This document shows positions 41,674 through 51,099 of a stretch of 64,000 nt of DNA, in pieces. A program made the position numbers and the translations under genes. A model generated the notes under the pieces. It was not told the DNA's origin and did not search any database. It saw only the letters and a program-made list of their open reading frames with translations. Position 1 is the stretch's first letter. Every line of letters starts with the position of its first letter. Source of the stretch: UBA2040 sp041674745. GTDB lineage: Bacteria; Bacteroidota; Bacteroidia; Flavobacteriales_D; Crocinitomicaceae. The stretch spans positions 310,001-374,000 of the forward strand of contig JBAYVD010000001.1 in the NCBI GenBank assembly GCA_041674745.1. Reading direction: 5' to 3'.

Positions 41674-43899
41674 TTAAATTTTTTCTTCTTTGTATACAAG
41701 GGCAAATCGAAATCCGCCATAAATCATAGTTCCCATCACAGGTGCCCATACGCGGGTAGCATCAAAAGTCGTGCTAAATGGATTCTGCGCACCCAAAATG
41801 GGATTTGTTTGTTTGTAATTTCCTAAGTTTTCACCACCAATGTAGAACTCCCATCGTTTGTAAACATGGGTAATTTGTCCGCTGATCATCGGGAAAACTG
41901 AACTTTCGTTTTGGGTGGTCAAACTGCCGTCGGAAAGCAAGGTTTCCGGTAAACGAGATTTCCCGAATACGGAAGTGGTGGCGTCAACCAACCAACGTTT
42001 GTTTCTGCTGCGGTAGCTAATATTGACAAAACCACGGTGATTCGGTACCATCACTTTTTCCTGTAGTTTTCCATTGTAAATGGATTTCACATCCAAATAT
42101 TTGTAAGCCGTTCGCACATCAATTGTTTTCCCAATGGCAAAAGAAAATTCTGCTTGAAAACTGTGTGAATATGATTTGTCAGACAAATTGTAAAACACAA
42201 TTTGGGTTTTGGAAACATCACGGTCCACCACTAATTGATTTTCGAAAAAAGTGTAATAATAATCCAAAACCAATGAAGCTTTTTGCTTGAACAACTTGAA
42301 TTCTTGGACAACCGATCCACCTACATTCCAAGAGATTTCGGGTTTGATTTCTTTCGGTGCTACCCACGTTCGTCCAGTCGCCAACAAGGATAAATTGTCA
42401 ATCATGTAATTGGGAACGCGCCAGCCGCGGCCCGCCGTAAAGCGCAGATCTGTTTTTTCCGTCAACGTATACTTGGTGTGCAATCGAGGAGAAAAGATGG
42501 GGCCGTATAAATTGTGGTAATCCAAACGTGCCCCCAAAACATTCACCAATCGAATACCCGTGTAGGTATATTCGCCAAACACACCTGGCACAAGCTCCAG
42601 ACGATTATCGCTGATACTATCTTGATTTTGCGAAAAGTCGGCTACAACCGAACTGATTCCCATTCTTGTTTTGTGAATCGTCGATCCAAATATATCGTCA
42701 TAAATGGCGTTGACATACCCACGTTTTTCGACACCAGAAAAATTCCGAACGCCAAATTGAGCATCCGTTTCTTGGTACTTTAAGTTGTACACTACACCGA
42801 TAGATCGATACGGTTTTCCTTGAAAGAGGAAGCCCGTTTTGGCGAAAACATCCACGTGTTTGGTATTGTTGAGAACGCCATATGGAAACACTTGAGGAAT
42901 TCCTTTGTAGTTTGGGTCGTAAAAATTTTGACCTCCAACTTTTTCATCCAAATAGGCATTCACTCCAAACTGCGATTCAAAGCGGTCGCCGTGATACGCC
43001 CAACGGTTAAGAAAGGCAGCGTTGTAGCCCGTCGGAATATCTCTGAAACCATCCTTATTTTGATCAATTGTTGTTTGAAGTGAAGAACCGTGGGCAAAAA
43101 TCCCCGTACTCCATTTTTTATTTAGTCGAATACCGGAGTGAACATTCAATTCTCCGCGACCAAAAATATTCCCATATCCATTCACGAACAGCTTTTCCAT
43201 TTGGTCGGGTTTTTTCAACTCGAGGTTAATCAAGCCGGCCATAGATTCGTATCCATTTACAACGGTTCCAGTTCCTTTTGTAATTTGAATGGAATTGACC
43301 CACGTTCCAGGAATGCTATTCAAACCAAATGCACTTTCCAAGCCGCGCAAATAAGGAACATTTTCCATTTGAATTTGGGTGTAAACTCCAGAAAGACCCA
43401 TCATTTGGATTTGTTTCGCGCCCGAAACGGCATCTGAGATACTGACATCCACGGAAGCATTCGTTTCGAAAGATTCGGATAAATTGCAGCAGGCTGCTTT
43501 TTTCAGTTCGTCGGATGAAATTTCTTCCACCAAAAGCGTTTTCAATTTGGAGATACTTTTACTTCCTTTTTTGTACGCCACAACGATTTCAGGAATTAAC
43601 TGAACCGAATATAGGACGATTTGAAAACTTGAAAACCGGTCGTTTTTGGCAAGAATCAGCGTTTCGGGATAAAACCCCCTAGCCGTAATCACCATCGTAT
43701 CGGGTAATTCCTTAGGAAGATCGAATTCAAATTTTCCGTCTTCGTCGGTTATTTTTTTAATTTGACTTTGGAGCAAAACAATTTTTGCACCAAAAATCTT
43801 GCTTTTTTGTAGGGTATCGCTTCCGTACACAATTCCATGTACTTGGGAGAATCCATTAAAGGTGAAAAGCAAAAAACTTACAATAAGTCTTTGTTTCAT
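41674..43899 (-). CDS. TonB-dependent receptor, probably metal-related
   Basis: A 741-aa outer-membrane receptor: signal peptide MKQRLIVSFLLFTFNGFSQ, a carboxypeptidase-like beta-sandwich (about 20-95), a plug domain (about 120-230, with VYTQIQMENVPYLRGLESAF) and a 22-strand-type barrel ending in a C-terminal aromatic strand (GGFRFALVYKEEKI). An unusual Cys pair, KKAACCNLSESFETN, lies at the plug start. Its neighbours, an HMA protein and an HYC_CC_PP protein, recur with this receptor type in Bacteroidota. Transport of copper or a chelate is an inference. Confidence 0.92.
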   Translation of the reverse strand: MKQRLIVSFLLFTFNGFSQVHGIVYGSDTLQKSKIFGAKIVLLQSQIKKITDEDGKFEFDLPKELPDTMVITARGFYPETLILAKNDRFSSFQIVLYSVQLIPEIVVAYKKGSKSISKLKTLLVEEISSDELKKAACCNLSESFETNASVDVSISDAVSGAKQIQMMGLSGVYTQIQMENVPYLRGLESAFGLNSIPGTWVNSIQITKGTGTVVNGYESMAGLINLELKKPDQMEKLFVNGYGNIFGRGELNVHSGIRLNKKWSTGIFAHGSSLQTTIDQNKDGFRDIPTGYNAAFLNRWAYHGDRFESQFGVNAYLDEKVGGQNFYDPNYKGIPQVFPYGVLNNTKHVDVFAKTGFLFQGKPYRSIGVVYNLKYQETDAQFGVRNFSGVEKRGYVNAIYDDIFGSTIHKTRMGISSVVADFSQNQDSISDNRLELVPGVFGEYTYTGIRLVNVLGARLDYHNLYGPIFSPRLHTKYTLTEKTDLRFTAGRGWRVPNYMIDNLSLLATGRTWVAPKEIKPEISWNVGGSVVQEFKLFKQKASLVLDYYYTFFENQLVVDRDVSKTQIVFYNLSDKSYSHSFQAEFSFAIGKTIDVRTAYKYLDVKSIYNGKLQEKVMVPNHRGFVNISYRSRNKRWLVDATTSVFGKSRLPETLLSDGSLTTQNESSVFPMISGQITHVYKRWEFYIGGENLGNYKQTNPILGAQNPFSTTFDATRVWAPVMGTMIYGGFRFALVYKEEKI

Positions 43900-43945
43900 G
43901 ATTTTTGAAAATGAGGTAAATAATCTATTGGATTACACCTAATTT

Positions 43946-44368
43946 CTAAATCCGGAATACTTGATTTTTGATGAGAATTTCTTTGCCACTCAGCTTGGGT
44001 GGCGGGTTCGCTAAATTGTCCGTAGAAATTTCAGCTACAACAATAGGCTCGATGGTATGCTCGTATTCAGCAGTAGGAAGGGCAAATAGCATAAAACTAA
44101 ATACCGAATGTTGCTGAAAATAGTCAAAGTCGGTTTGAATGAAATGAACTTCATCCGAACAGCACTCCTTTTCGATTTCAACGCTTTCCTTTTGGCAACA
44201 CGCCGGAAGATTTTTGGTGATTGCTTCACAATGATGCTCTTGTTGGATGAAATAACTTTGTTCTATTCCATCCTTGGAACAAAAATGAGAATACACGCCC
44301 ATACCAATGCTTCCCACAAAAGTGAAAATCACTAGAATCAATAAAAGCGTTTGGCGTAAAAATCGCAT
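43946..44368 (-). CDS. HYC_CC_PP family protein
   Basis: A 140-aa small membrane-anchored or exported protein of a Bacteroidota family named for its His-x-Cys, Cys-Cys and Pro-Pro motifs. The motifs are present: SHFCSKDG (about 27-34), PACCQKE and KECCSDE (about 55-71), and NPPPKLSGKE (about 121-130). An N-terminal hydrophobic helix (LLLILVIFTFVGSIGMG) precedes them. The cysteines suggest metal handling. It is the first gene of the receptor-HMA cluster, 46 bp upstream of the receptor. Confidence 0.88.
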   Translation of the reverse strand: MRFLRQTLLLILVIFTFVGSIGMGVYSHFCSKDGIEQSYFIQQEHHCEAITKNLPACCQKESVEIEKECCSDEVHFIQTDFDYFQQHSVFSFMLFALPTAEYEHTIEPIVVAEISTDNLANPPPKLSGKEILIKNQVFRI

Positions 44369-44435
44369 ACGACAAATTTAAGGCTTATTAACGGAAGGAA
44401 AAATTTAATCCTTGCCCATTCTTGGAAGTTTAACG

Positions 44436-44443
44436 TAAATTTG
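44436..44443 (+). promoter_or_regulatory. -7 box of the NifU-family gene
   Basis: TAAATTTG fits TAnnTTTG, 21 nt before the ATG at 44465. A TTG lies roughly one promoter spacing upstream (44412-44414, 21 nt). Confidence 0.6.
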
Positions 44444-44464
44444 TAGTTCAAAATTCAAAACACG

Positions 44465-45061
44465 ATGAAAGTTCCAGTTACTGTTTACGCCGAAATGACG
44501 CCCAATCCAAGAACGATGAAGTTCGTGGCCAATAAATATTTGTTGGTTCCAGGCGATTCGGCTGAATTCACATCGATGGCCGAAGCAAAAGGATTTTCCC
44601 CTTTGGCTGAAGCTATGTTCAATTTTCCGTTTGTGAAAGGGGTGTTCATCGCGGCGAATTTTGTTACGATAACCATTTCGGATGATTTATCGTGGGATTT
44701 TGTTTTAATGGAATTGCGTGAATTCATCAAAGATTGGTTGCAAGATGCCAAGGAAGTGTTGATTCAAATGCCACAACCAAAACCAGTAGAAAGCAAAAAT
44801 GCGTCGGAAGGCAAAGTATACGCGCCCTCTGAGTACGATGATGCTATTCGTGATTTATTGGATGAATATGTACGTCCAGCAGTAGAAAATGATGGAGGTG
44901 CAATCGATTTCAGAAGTTTCGAAGATGGAACGGTAACGGTTGTTTTGCGCGGAGCTTGTTCAGGATGTCCCTCCTCAACAGCAACCTTGAAAGGTGGAAT
45001 TGAAACGCTATTAAAATCTCATTTACCTGAAGTAAAAGAAGTGGTAGCGGAAGAAGCTTAA
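44465..45061 (+). CDS. NifU-family iron-sulfur scaffold protein (Nfu type)
   Basis: A 198-aa protein with an N-terminal Nfu_N domain (MTPNPRTMKFVANKYLLVPG at about 11-30; FSPLAEAMFNFPFVKGVFIA at about 43-62) and a C-terminal NifU domain (about 118-198) with the cluster-binding GACSGCPSSTATLKGGIE (CxxC). It serves as an Fe-S carrier in cytoplasmic cluster delivery. It is monocistronic, ending at an inverted-repeat array shared with the convergent GLPGLI gene. Confidence 0.95.
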   Translation: MKVPVTVYAEMTPNPRTMKFVANKYLLVPGDSAEFTSMAEAKGFSPLAEAMFNFPFVKGVFIAANFVTITISDDLSWDFVLMELREFIKDWLQDAKEVLIQMPQPKPVESKNASEGKVYAPSEYDDAIRDLLDEYVRPAVENDGGAIDFRSFEDGTVTVVLRGACSGCPSSTATLKGGIETLLKSHLPEVKEVVAEEA

Positions 45062-45079
45062 TCAATTACGAATGGAAGA

Positions 45080-45172
45080 ATTAAGAATTAAGAATTACGA
45101 ATTACGAATTTTTGACACTAATTCGTAATTCAATCATTCGTAATTCAATCATTCGTAATTCGCAATTAATTA
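45080..45172. repeat. AATTACGAATT inverted/tandem repeat array
   Basis: Between convergent genes: GAATTACGAATT (45099-45110) pairs with AATTCGTAATTC (45120-45131) across a 9-nt loop. The 15-bp unit ATTCGTAATTCAATC is then repeated in tandem (about 45121-45161). Probably a bidirectional terminator or a generic intergenic repeat of the genome. Confidence 0.75.
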
Positions 45173-45892
45173 CAGCCATCTAAACAAATCGTTCATCCAG
45201 CGTTGTGACCACTCGTCTGAACCGAAATCTTTTTGCATTTTTGCTTTGAATTCTTCTGGCGTAAAAATGTCCTTTTTCTTCGTGTTCACGGCAAAAATTT
45301 CTGCTTTCGGCTCGTTGAATTCTACTTTTTTAGCAAAATAGATAATTCCACCGTCCTCAGTAGCCAAACCTAGAATGGCACCGGGTAATCCAAAAAAACC
45401 TTCAGGCCCAACAGATGGAACAATGTCAATGGTGAACCAAGCATAGATACGTGTTGAATCATTTTTCTCGTATACAGCTTTTTGGCATCGGTACTTGTCA
45501 ATGGTTCGTTTGTTGTCTGTTATTTTCCATTGACGTAGGGCGTTTGAATCTTTCAAAATTACTTGTTGACCACCCACATCGAGTACGGTCAATTTTTCAT
45601 TTTCTGTAAAGTTTTGCATCACCGTGCTTTTTGATGTCATCCAACTCATCCGGTCTACTGCATCTGATTCAATAGGACGAAAGATAGAAATGGTGTCGTT
45701 GAAGAACAATTCGAATTCTTCTACTTTAAATTTCTTTCCATCCAACCAGTCAGCCATGCGGTCGTCTGAGAATTTTTTTTCAAGATTGGTTTTTCGTTCA
45801 AATACAATTCTTCCCGAGGTAATAATTTGAGCCTGCGAAAAGAATAGATTCAATAAAAACCCTAATAAGAGTATCGTTTTAGTGCCAGCCAT
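45170..45892 (-). CDS. GLPGLI family protein
   Basis: A 240-aa exported protein (signal peptide MAGTKTILLLGFLLNLFFSQ) of the Bacteroidota GLPGLI family. The name motif is intact as GFFGLPGAILGL (about 163-174), in the usual position about two thirds along. Function unknown; members occur with large outer-membrane barrels. Here its start overlaps the stop of such a barrel gene by 14 bp, so the two are translationally coupled. The ATG at 45892 fits the signal peptide best. Confidence 0.93.
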   Translation of the reverse strand: MAGTKTILLLGFLLNLFFSQAQIITSGRIVFERKTNLEKKFSDDRMADWLDGKKFKVEEFELFFNDTISIFRPIESDAVDRMSWMTSKSTVMQNFTENEKLTVLDVGGQQVILKDSNALRQWKITDNKRTIDKYRCQKAVYEKNDSTRIYAWFTIDIVPSVGPEGFFGLPGAILGLATEDGGIIYFAKKVEFNEPKAEIFAVNTKKKDIFTPEEFKAKMQKDFGSDEWSQRWMNDLFRWL

Positions 45893-48638
45893 CTTCTGCA
45901 TCGTTTTCAGTCGTTTTGTTATTGTTAAATCGGTAAGTCAATTTTGCCAAGAAATACCGAGAAATAATTTTTGTATTGTTGTCGGTCACCACATTTTGAC
46001 TAACATTTCGAGAAGCCGAAATATTTTGATTCAAAATGTCATTGGCTAACAAGGACAATTCCAGATTTCGTGTTTTTAAGAAAGATTTGGTCACAGCAGC
46101 GTTTACAATGAAAAAATTGTTGTTGTATCCAGCAGCTCGCTGGCCATTCTTCGTATAATTGCAATTCGCTTGCAATTTAAAGCCATGTTTCAAACGCCAA
46201 GTTGCACCAAAGAAATAATCTTGCGAAGTATAAGCTTTCGTGCTGAAATTTGCTAATGTATTTCTCGGTTGGTTATAGGTGAAATCAGCTCGTGCCTCAA
46301 ACTCCAAAGAGTCTGCTCGGTAATTAACATTCATGGAGGGACCGAAATAAATGTTCGTTGCAATGTTTTTGTCGCTATTCAAGTAGCTCGTATATTGAGA
46401 AACGGACCCTGAAACGTTCGGTGAGATCATGATTTTTCGACCCCAAAGTGGAATCCCTGCTCCAATCCAAAACGATCCATTCGAGGCATTTTTCACATTC
46501 ACTCTTCGACTCACTTGTTGACCAATTGAATTGAAGGATGTCGAATCACCAAAAGCATTTTGTGTTAAGTTACCATTCACGCCCATGTATATGTAGCGAC
46601 CACTCAAGGCATTCCAGGTATTGAAATTTAAATTGACTTGGTGAGAATAATCAGGGCGTAGATTCGGATTCCCTGTCTGAACGCGGTTTGGATTCGTATT
46701 GTCAGGTACAGGCACCAAATCGGAAATCGCCGGTTGTCTGGAGTTAGTTTGGTAATTCAAACGGATGTGGGTACTTCGATTAGGGTTGAAGCGCATTGAA
46801 AACAATGGAAGGAAATTGGTGAAATTTTGGTGAACCAACGTGTCTGTTACCCGATTTTGATTGTCAATATTGATATTCCGAACGCGAACACCACCATGAA
46901 TCGTATATTTTTTGGTTTCGTACCACAATTGTGCACCGACACGGTGTTGTGTTTTTACATTGTCAAAACTGTTGGAGAATTTGTTGTTGACCATGTCGTA
47001 CAACCCTGTGGATGCGTTAAAGTCTTTGGTTTCTTTAATCTGAGCAGAATTACCTAAATCCAAACTGTATTCGGTTTGAACTTTGAATTTTTTCCCCAAG
47101 GGTTCGAAATAACTCACGCGTATCGAATTGTCGACTGAATTACGATTGTTGATTTTATTCTGATCATAACCCAATGTTGAAAACGAAGTATCTGCGAAAA
47201 TATTGGTGGAGTTCAAGTTTCCATTGATTTTATTATCACTCAAGGAGATATCGTAATTTGCCGAAAATTCTCGCCTTTCCTTCATAAATTTCCGGTTGAA
47301 TTTGAGTTGGTTAGACAAGGTAATTCCTTTTGATTTGTTGTTGTTAAGAACATCGTTTGAACGCGAAAAAACATTGTCTATATCGCGCCAAGAAGAATAG
47401 TCCAGGCTTTTTTGGGTAACATCGGTTATTTTCAAACTTGGTCGAATTTCCAAAGTGGTCAAAGAATCCAGTTTGCTTTTAAATCGCAAATTGATGTTGT
47501 GCGACTGATTATCGGTAATTACCCGAGTGGAATCATCTGAGAAATAAGAGGTGTCCTGAACAAAGTATTGCGACCGACTTCGGCTAACGGCATTGTTCTT
47601 GGAGTTGTAGTAAGAATAATTAAATCCAAAATCGGTTTGTTTTTTCTTTCCAAATTTGTCTGAATAATAAATTCCTGCTTTCAAGGTTTTGGGAATTCCT
47701 GCAGTATTACCGTTGTCGTAATACATGACATCTCCATCATCTCCAAAAGAAATATTACTGAATTCATTGTCCAAGCCAAATTTATCTTTATCACCAAAAC
47801 CAAAATCACTTTTTGGCGTATTAGCGGAAAGTAAGAAAATAGATATTTTCTGTGTTTTGTTAAACTTGTTCATCAATAACTCGCCTTCATAAAACTGATT
47901 GAAGTCGGATGCGGCCGAGACTCGCCCAAAATAGCCCTTTTTGGCTTCGTCCTTCAGTCGTAAATCGAGCACTTGGATAGTTTCTTCACCATCCGCCGCA
48001 TTTTCTTGTTTTTTCTCATAAACTTGCACCGTTTCAACACCAGAAGCGCCCAAGTTTTTAGTAGCAATGGTCGGGTCGGATCCGAAAAACTCATCACCGT
48101 CAACGAGTACTTGATCAATGGCTTTTCCCTGCGATTTTATTTTTCCGTCCTTGTCAATTTCCAAGCCAGGCAATTTTTTCAATAAATCCTCCACGACCGC
48201 ATTTTCGGCCACATGAAAGGAATCCGCAGCATACACCAAAGTATCTCCGTTGTAGTAGATTGGATTTTTGTTGGCATATATAATGACTTCTTCCAATTCT
48301 TGCGCTTTTGAAGGCATGTTGATGGATGGAATGTTTATTTCGAAATTGTCTTTGTGCCCAAATATATAATAGGTTTTATCATCAAATTCAGGATGACTGA
48401 TTGTCAAAGCAAAGGTATCGATATCAAAATTCCGCAAGGTAAATTTACCTTCAGAATCCGTTCTAACAAAACCGAGTAAAAGCGAGTCGCGCACACGCAC
48501 AGCCATGGCTACAGCATTTTTAAGGGGCTTAATTCCGGTTGTATCGTGCACGGTTCCCTGAATAATCATTTCTTGGGAAAACGCATTTGAAACGAAAAGA
48601 AGGAAAACTATGAGTAGAGTAGACTTCAATTTTAACAT
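45879..48638 (-). CDS. Outer-membrane beta-barrel receptor (TonB-receptor-like, OMP_b-brl_3 type)
   Basis: About 919 aa: signal peptide MLKLKSTLLIVFLLFVSNAFS, an N-terminal carboxypeptidase-like domain (about 20-105), a plug-like region (about 125-230, KKLPGLEIDKDGKIKSQGKA and VLVDGDEFFGSDP) and a large barrel rich in aromatic/polar alternating strands. The C-terminus (TTENDAEDGWH) overlaps the GLPGLI start. Such barrel-GLPGLI pairs are common in the phylum; the ligand is unknown. The start is moved to the second Met so that the signal peptide is clean. Confidence 0.88.
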   Translation of the reverse strand: MLKLKSTLLIVFLLFVSNAFSQEMIIQGTVHDTTGIKPLKNAVAMAVRVRDSLLLGFVRTDSEGKFTLRNFDIDTFALTISHPEFDDKTYYIFGHKDNFEINIPSINMPSKAQELEEVIIYANKNPIYYNGDTLVYAADSFHVAENAVVEDLLKKLPGLEIDKDGKIKSQGKAIDQVLVDGDEFFGSDPTIATKNLGASGVETVQVYEKKQENAADGEETIQVLDLRLKDEAKKGYFGRVSAASDFNQFYEGELLMNKFNKTQKISIFLLSANTPKSDFGFGDKDKFGLDNEFSNISFGDDGDVMYYDNGNTAGIPKTLKAGIYYSDKFGKKKQTDFGFNYSYYNSKNNAVSRSRSQYFVQDTSYFSDDSTRVITDNQSHNINLRFKSKLDSLTTLEIRPSLKITDVTQKSLDYSSWRDIDNVFSRSNDVLNNNKSKGITLSNQLKFNRKFMKERREFSANYDISLSDNKINGNLNSTNIFADTSFSTLGYDQNKINNRNSVDNSIRVSYFEPLGKKFKVQTEYSLDLGNSAQIKETKDFNASTGLYDMVNNKFSNSFDNVKTQHRVGAQLWYETKKYTIHGGVRVRNINIDNQNRVTDTLVHQNFTNFLPLFSMRFNPNRSTHIRLNYQTNSRQPAISDLVPVPDNTNPNRVQTGNPNLRPDYSHQVNLNFNTWNALSGRYIYMGVNGNLTQNAFGDSTSFNSIGQQVSRRVNVKNASNGSFWIGAGIPLWGRKIMISPNVSGSVSQYTSYLNSDKNIATNIYFGPSMNVNYRADSLEFEARADFTYNQPRNTLANFSTKAYTSQDYFFGATWRLKHGFKLQANCNYTKNGQRAAGYNNNFFIVNAAVTKSFLKTRNLELSLLANDILNQNISASRNVSQNVVTDNNTKIISRYFLAKLTYRFNNNKTTENDAEDGWH

Positions 48639-48768
48639 TAATTCAATTTTGAGATGCACAATAATAGGTGAAAATAAACTTTTTCCAACACTAAAAAAAG
48701 TTAAAGGTTAAATAATTAGGTAAACGGTATTTAATGGAGGGTCAATGACAAAGGGCGCTTCAAGAATT

Positions 48769-49560
48769 TTATTTTGCGACAATTTTTAAGCCCGTTAGCA
48801 CCTGAAATTCCAATTTTCGTTCATCCATCATTTTTTCAAATTCAATGGAAAGGGGTGTGTTGATCATTTTAGCCTCATTCGTTTTTAACTGTTTGAAGAT
48901 GTTGTCCGCATACTGAACAGCGAGGGCTGACGCGTAGCCACTTTCGCCAGGTCCACCAACAATTAAATAATCCACTGGGCCATCCGAAGCAAATCCTTGA
49001 AAAGTCGTTGCAAAAACTCCTTTCTGATTTAAAACGTTTTCGGCAATTTCCATTGAACAATCATACGTTTCAACCGATTTGAATTCTACTTTTTCTAAAT
49101 CTTCCTCATAAACGGCCTTTCGTTCCATAGTGGAAGTTACTTCCCCTGTTTTTTTATAAAAACTGATACGCTCTCTGAATTGACCTTGTGCTTTTTCAGC
49201 ATCAATAAACCGTTCTACACTCATGATCCGTTTTCCATTTTCAAAATAGAAAAGGCGAATTCCGGCATCACCTGTTTTTCCGTTTTTGAATTTCTCTTCT
49301 ATTTTCATGATATGCTGGTCTTTGTCGAGGTAAGCAAAAACTTCCTCTGAAGATCCATCGTTGTGCTGATAAGACAAACTGTTCGCCACGGTTAAACTCT
49401 CTGCTTCCGCATTGATTTTATCCACCTTGGCTTGAATTTCGTTCGTTAATTGATTACCAGGTGTATTTTTTTTGTCCGTTTCTACCAGCGAATTATCCGG
49501 GCTATTTTGGCAAGAAAAGCCAATCAATAATATAGAGAGAAAGAAAAGTTTGTTCAGCAT
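48769..49560 (-). CDS. Lipoprotein of unknown function
   Basis: A 263-aa protein with a lipoprotein signal (MLNKLFFLSILLIGFSC, lipidation at Cys17) and a mature part with repeated beta-like segments (NSLSYQHNDGSSEEVFAYLD, KRIMSVERFIDAEKAQGQF). I do not recognise a family. It is the last core-like gene before the accessory island and is monocistronic. Confidence 0.78.
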   Translation of the reverse strand: MLNKLFFLSILLIGFSCQNSPDNSLVETDKKNTPGNQLTNEIQAKVDKINAEAESLTVANSLSYQHNDGSSEEVFAYLDKDQHIMKIEEKFKNGKTGDAGIRLFYFENGKRIMSVERFIDAEKAQGQFRERISFYKKTGEVTSTMERKAVYEEDLEKVEFKSVETYDCSMEIAENVLNQKGVFATTFQGFASDGPVDYLIVGGPGESGYASALAVQYADNIFKQLKTNEAKMINTPLSIEFEKMMDERKLEFQVLTGLKIVAK

Positions 49561-49670
49561 AGGTCTATTTTTGATTCTATAAGTACAATTCCTAACAAAA
49601 GTAACAAAGTAAATTTTGCAAACGAACGATTTCTTGAACTTTGTCCTTGCAAACCAAAGTTAATAAACAG

Positions 49671-49802
49671 AAAAAAGGAGATCAGTTTTGAACTCCTTTT
49701 TCAATGGTAGCGGTTCCGATAGGTATCGGAAGACTCGAACGGACAAGTCAAACCAAATTTCTAGAAAACAAAAATGGGAAGCTATTTCTAACTTCCCATT
49801 TT
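49671..49802. terminator. Two hairpins each followed by TTTTCAATGGTAG, at the island edge
   Basis: In the 467-bp gap before the Panacea operon, AAAAAGGAG/CTCCTTTTT (49672-49701) and AAAATGGGAAG/CTTCCCATTTT (49771-49802, 11-bp perfect stem) are terminator-like in both directions. Both are followed by the same TTTTCAATGGTAG (49698-49710 and 49799-49811). Between them is a palindrome TTCCGATA-GG-TATCGGAA (49715-49732). The pieces resemble tRNA D- and T-arm sequence but do not fold as a tRNA. The rest of 49561-50027 holds no supported gene. Confidence 0.5.
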
Positions 49803-49980
49803 CAATGGTAGACTACACAGTTGAATTATCTAACCTTATGACTGACTTAAAAGGTATAATTAGTATATACGAATTCATAGAACTGAAGGCAAATAAATGG
49901 ATACAATCTTAAGAATAAATTGTGCGATAATTTTGGACTAAAAAGTTCATTTTCAATACGCCATACTCTACAATGATTTT

Positions 49981-50018
49981 TTCAATTAGTATTGAATTCT
50001 AAAATTGTTTTATATTTG
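49981..50018 (+). promoter_or_regulatory. Promoter and operator-like palindrome of the Panacea operon
   Basis: TATATTTG (50011-50018) fits TAnnTTTG and ends 9 nt before the ATG. A TTG at 49992-49994 is a plausible -33. It is covered by the inverted repeat TTCAAT-TAGT-ATTGAA (49981-49996), a likely autoregulatory operator. Confidence 0.6.
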
Positions 50019-50027
50019 TTTTGAATT

Positions 50028-50630
50028 ATGACAGAAAATTCAGAAAACAAAACCATTTTCAATCGTAATAAAATTGGAAATCTTTTCATTTATCTATCGG
50101 ATAATATTGAAAATCTATTTCTTACGAAGTTATTAAAGTTGACCTACATAATTGATGAGATTGCAGTTAAAGAAACTGGTGCACCAGTTACGTGGCTTCG
50201 TTATAAAGTTTGGAAAATGGGACCAGTACCACGGAAAATTCATGCAAATATCACGTTCGAGCAAGGAGATTTTTTCTCTGAGTATATTGATGTGGAATAT
50301 GTTGAAGAGGTTAGAGGTCGGAAAATTGAGTCAAATAACACTTTTGATGATTCTGAATTCTCTGATTATGAAATTGAATTAATAGATAGAGTAATCAAAA
50401 ATTATGGTAGTCTCAATTCTAATGAGTTAATTGAATTGCTCCATGAAACTGATAGTTTATGGCATAAAGTTGTTGTGGAAAAGAATCTACAGCAAATTTT
50501 TGATTCTGAAGAAGAATCAACATCTCCATATACGATAGACTTAAAAGAAGCAATTTCTGACCCATTTTTGAAGGAAATGTTTGATGAGATGCTTGAAAAT
50601 ATTAAGTTCAGAGAGGAACTAGTTATCTAA
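50028..50630 (+). CDS. Panacea-domain (SocA/DUF4065) antitoxin-like protein
   Basis: A 200-aa protein with the Panacea (SocA-like, DUF4065) fold at about 15-110: LTKLLKLTYIIDEIAVKETG, then VTWLRYKVWKMGPVPRKIHA, the YKVWKMGPVP stretch being the hallmark. Proteins with this domain serve as antitoxins for many unrelated toxins. The C-terminal half (acidic, about 110-200) is not recognised. The next gene starts 4 bp later, which supports a two- or three-gene toxin-antitoxin operon. A palindrome over the promoter suggests autoregulation. Confidence 0.83.
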   Translation: MTENSENKTIFNRNKIGNLFIYLSDNIENLFLTKLLKLTYIIDEIAVKETGAPVTWLRYKVWKMGPVPRKIHANITFEQGDFFSEYIDVEYVEEVRGRKIESNNTFDDSEFSDYEIELIDRVIKNYGSLNSNELIELLHETDSLWHKVVVEKNLQQIFDSEEESTSPYTIDLKEAISDPFLKEMFDEMLENIKFREELVI

Positions 50631-50634
50631 TCTG

Positions 50635-51096
50635 ATGTACGTTAAAAAGAATATCGTTTATGTTCTTCGTTATGATTTTGGAAATGGCGAACCAATCAAA
50701 CCTAGATATTTAATTGTAATCGATAATGATAATGAATCATCGTTGGTTTTATCAGTTGTAACATCTCAAAATCATATTCCTGACTATTTGATTAAACATG
50801 GTTGTATACTTGAACCCGAAAACAGGATTCATTGCCATGTCTTTCTGAAGAATGAGGTTATTGGAGAAGCAGGATTCAAGTTTCCACTTGATAGTTTTAT
50901 TTATGTTAATTCGTCTGGAATTTTTGATGCTAATTCTCAACTACTTCAACAAAAATATTCAAACATTAGTGAAGTAAAGGATTGTTTGACTAACGAAGAA
51001 TTCAGCAATTTAATTTATTGCATTTATAAAAGTGCATATATCCCAAGAGGAATAAAGAGAAAAATCGAGGCAACTTTACATGACATTTGTGAATAG
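50635..51096 (+). CDS. Candidate toxin of the Panacea operon (possibly MazF/PemK-like)
   Basis: A 153-aa protein 4 bp downstream of the Panacea gene. The N-terminal part, NGEPIKPRYLIVIDNDNESS, and the strand pattern after it (VLSVVTSQNHIP; IHCHVFLKNEVIGEAGFKFP) loosely recall the MazF/PemK small barrel, but the match is not strong enough to name it. The C-terminal part (EFSNLIYCIYKSAYIPRGIK) is helical. Toxin identity rests on position next to a Panacea protein. I cannot point to catalytic residues. Confidence 0.6.
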   Translation: MYVKKNIVYVLRYDFGNGEPIKPRYLIVIDNDNESSLVLSVVTSQNHIPDYLIKHGCILEPENRIHCHVFLKNEVIGEAGFKFPLDSFIYVNSSGIFDANSQLLQQKYSNISEVKDCLTNEEFSNLIYCIYKSAYIPRGIKRKIEATLHDICE

Positions 51097-51099
51097 AAA

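Noticed and set aside
49695..49755. tRNA gene
   Set aside because: D-arm-like and T-loop-like pieces are present but the T-stem does not pair and no anticodon stem forms in either orientation.
49688..49912. 74-codon open frame in the island-edge gap
   Set aside because: It runs through two hairpins and has no ribosome site or protein character.
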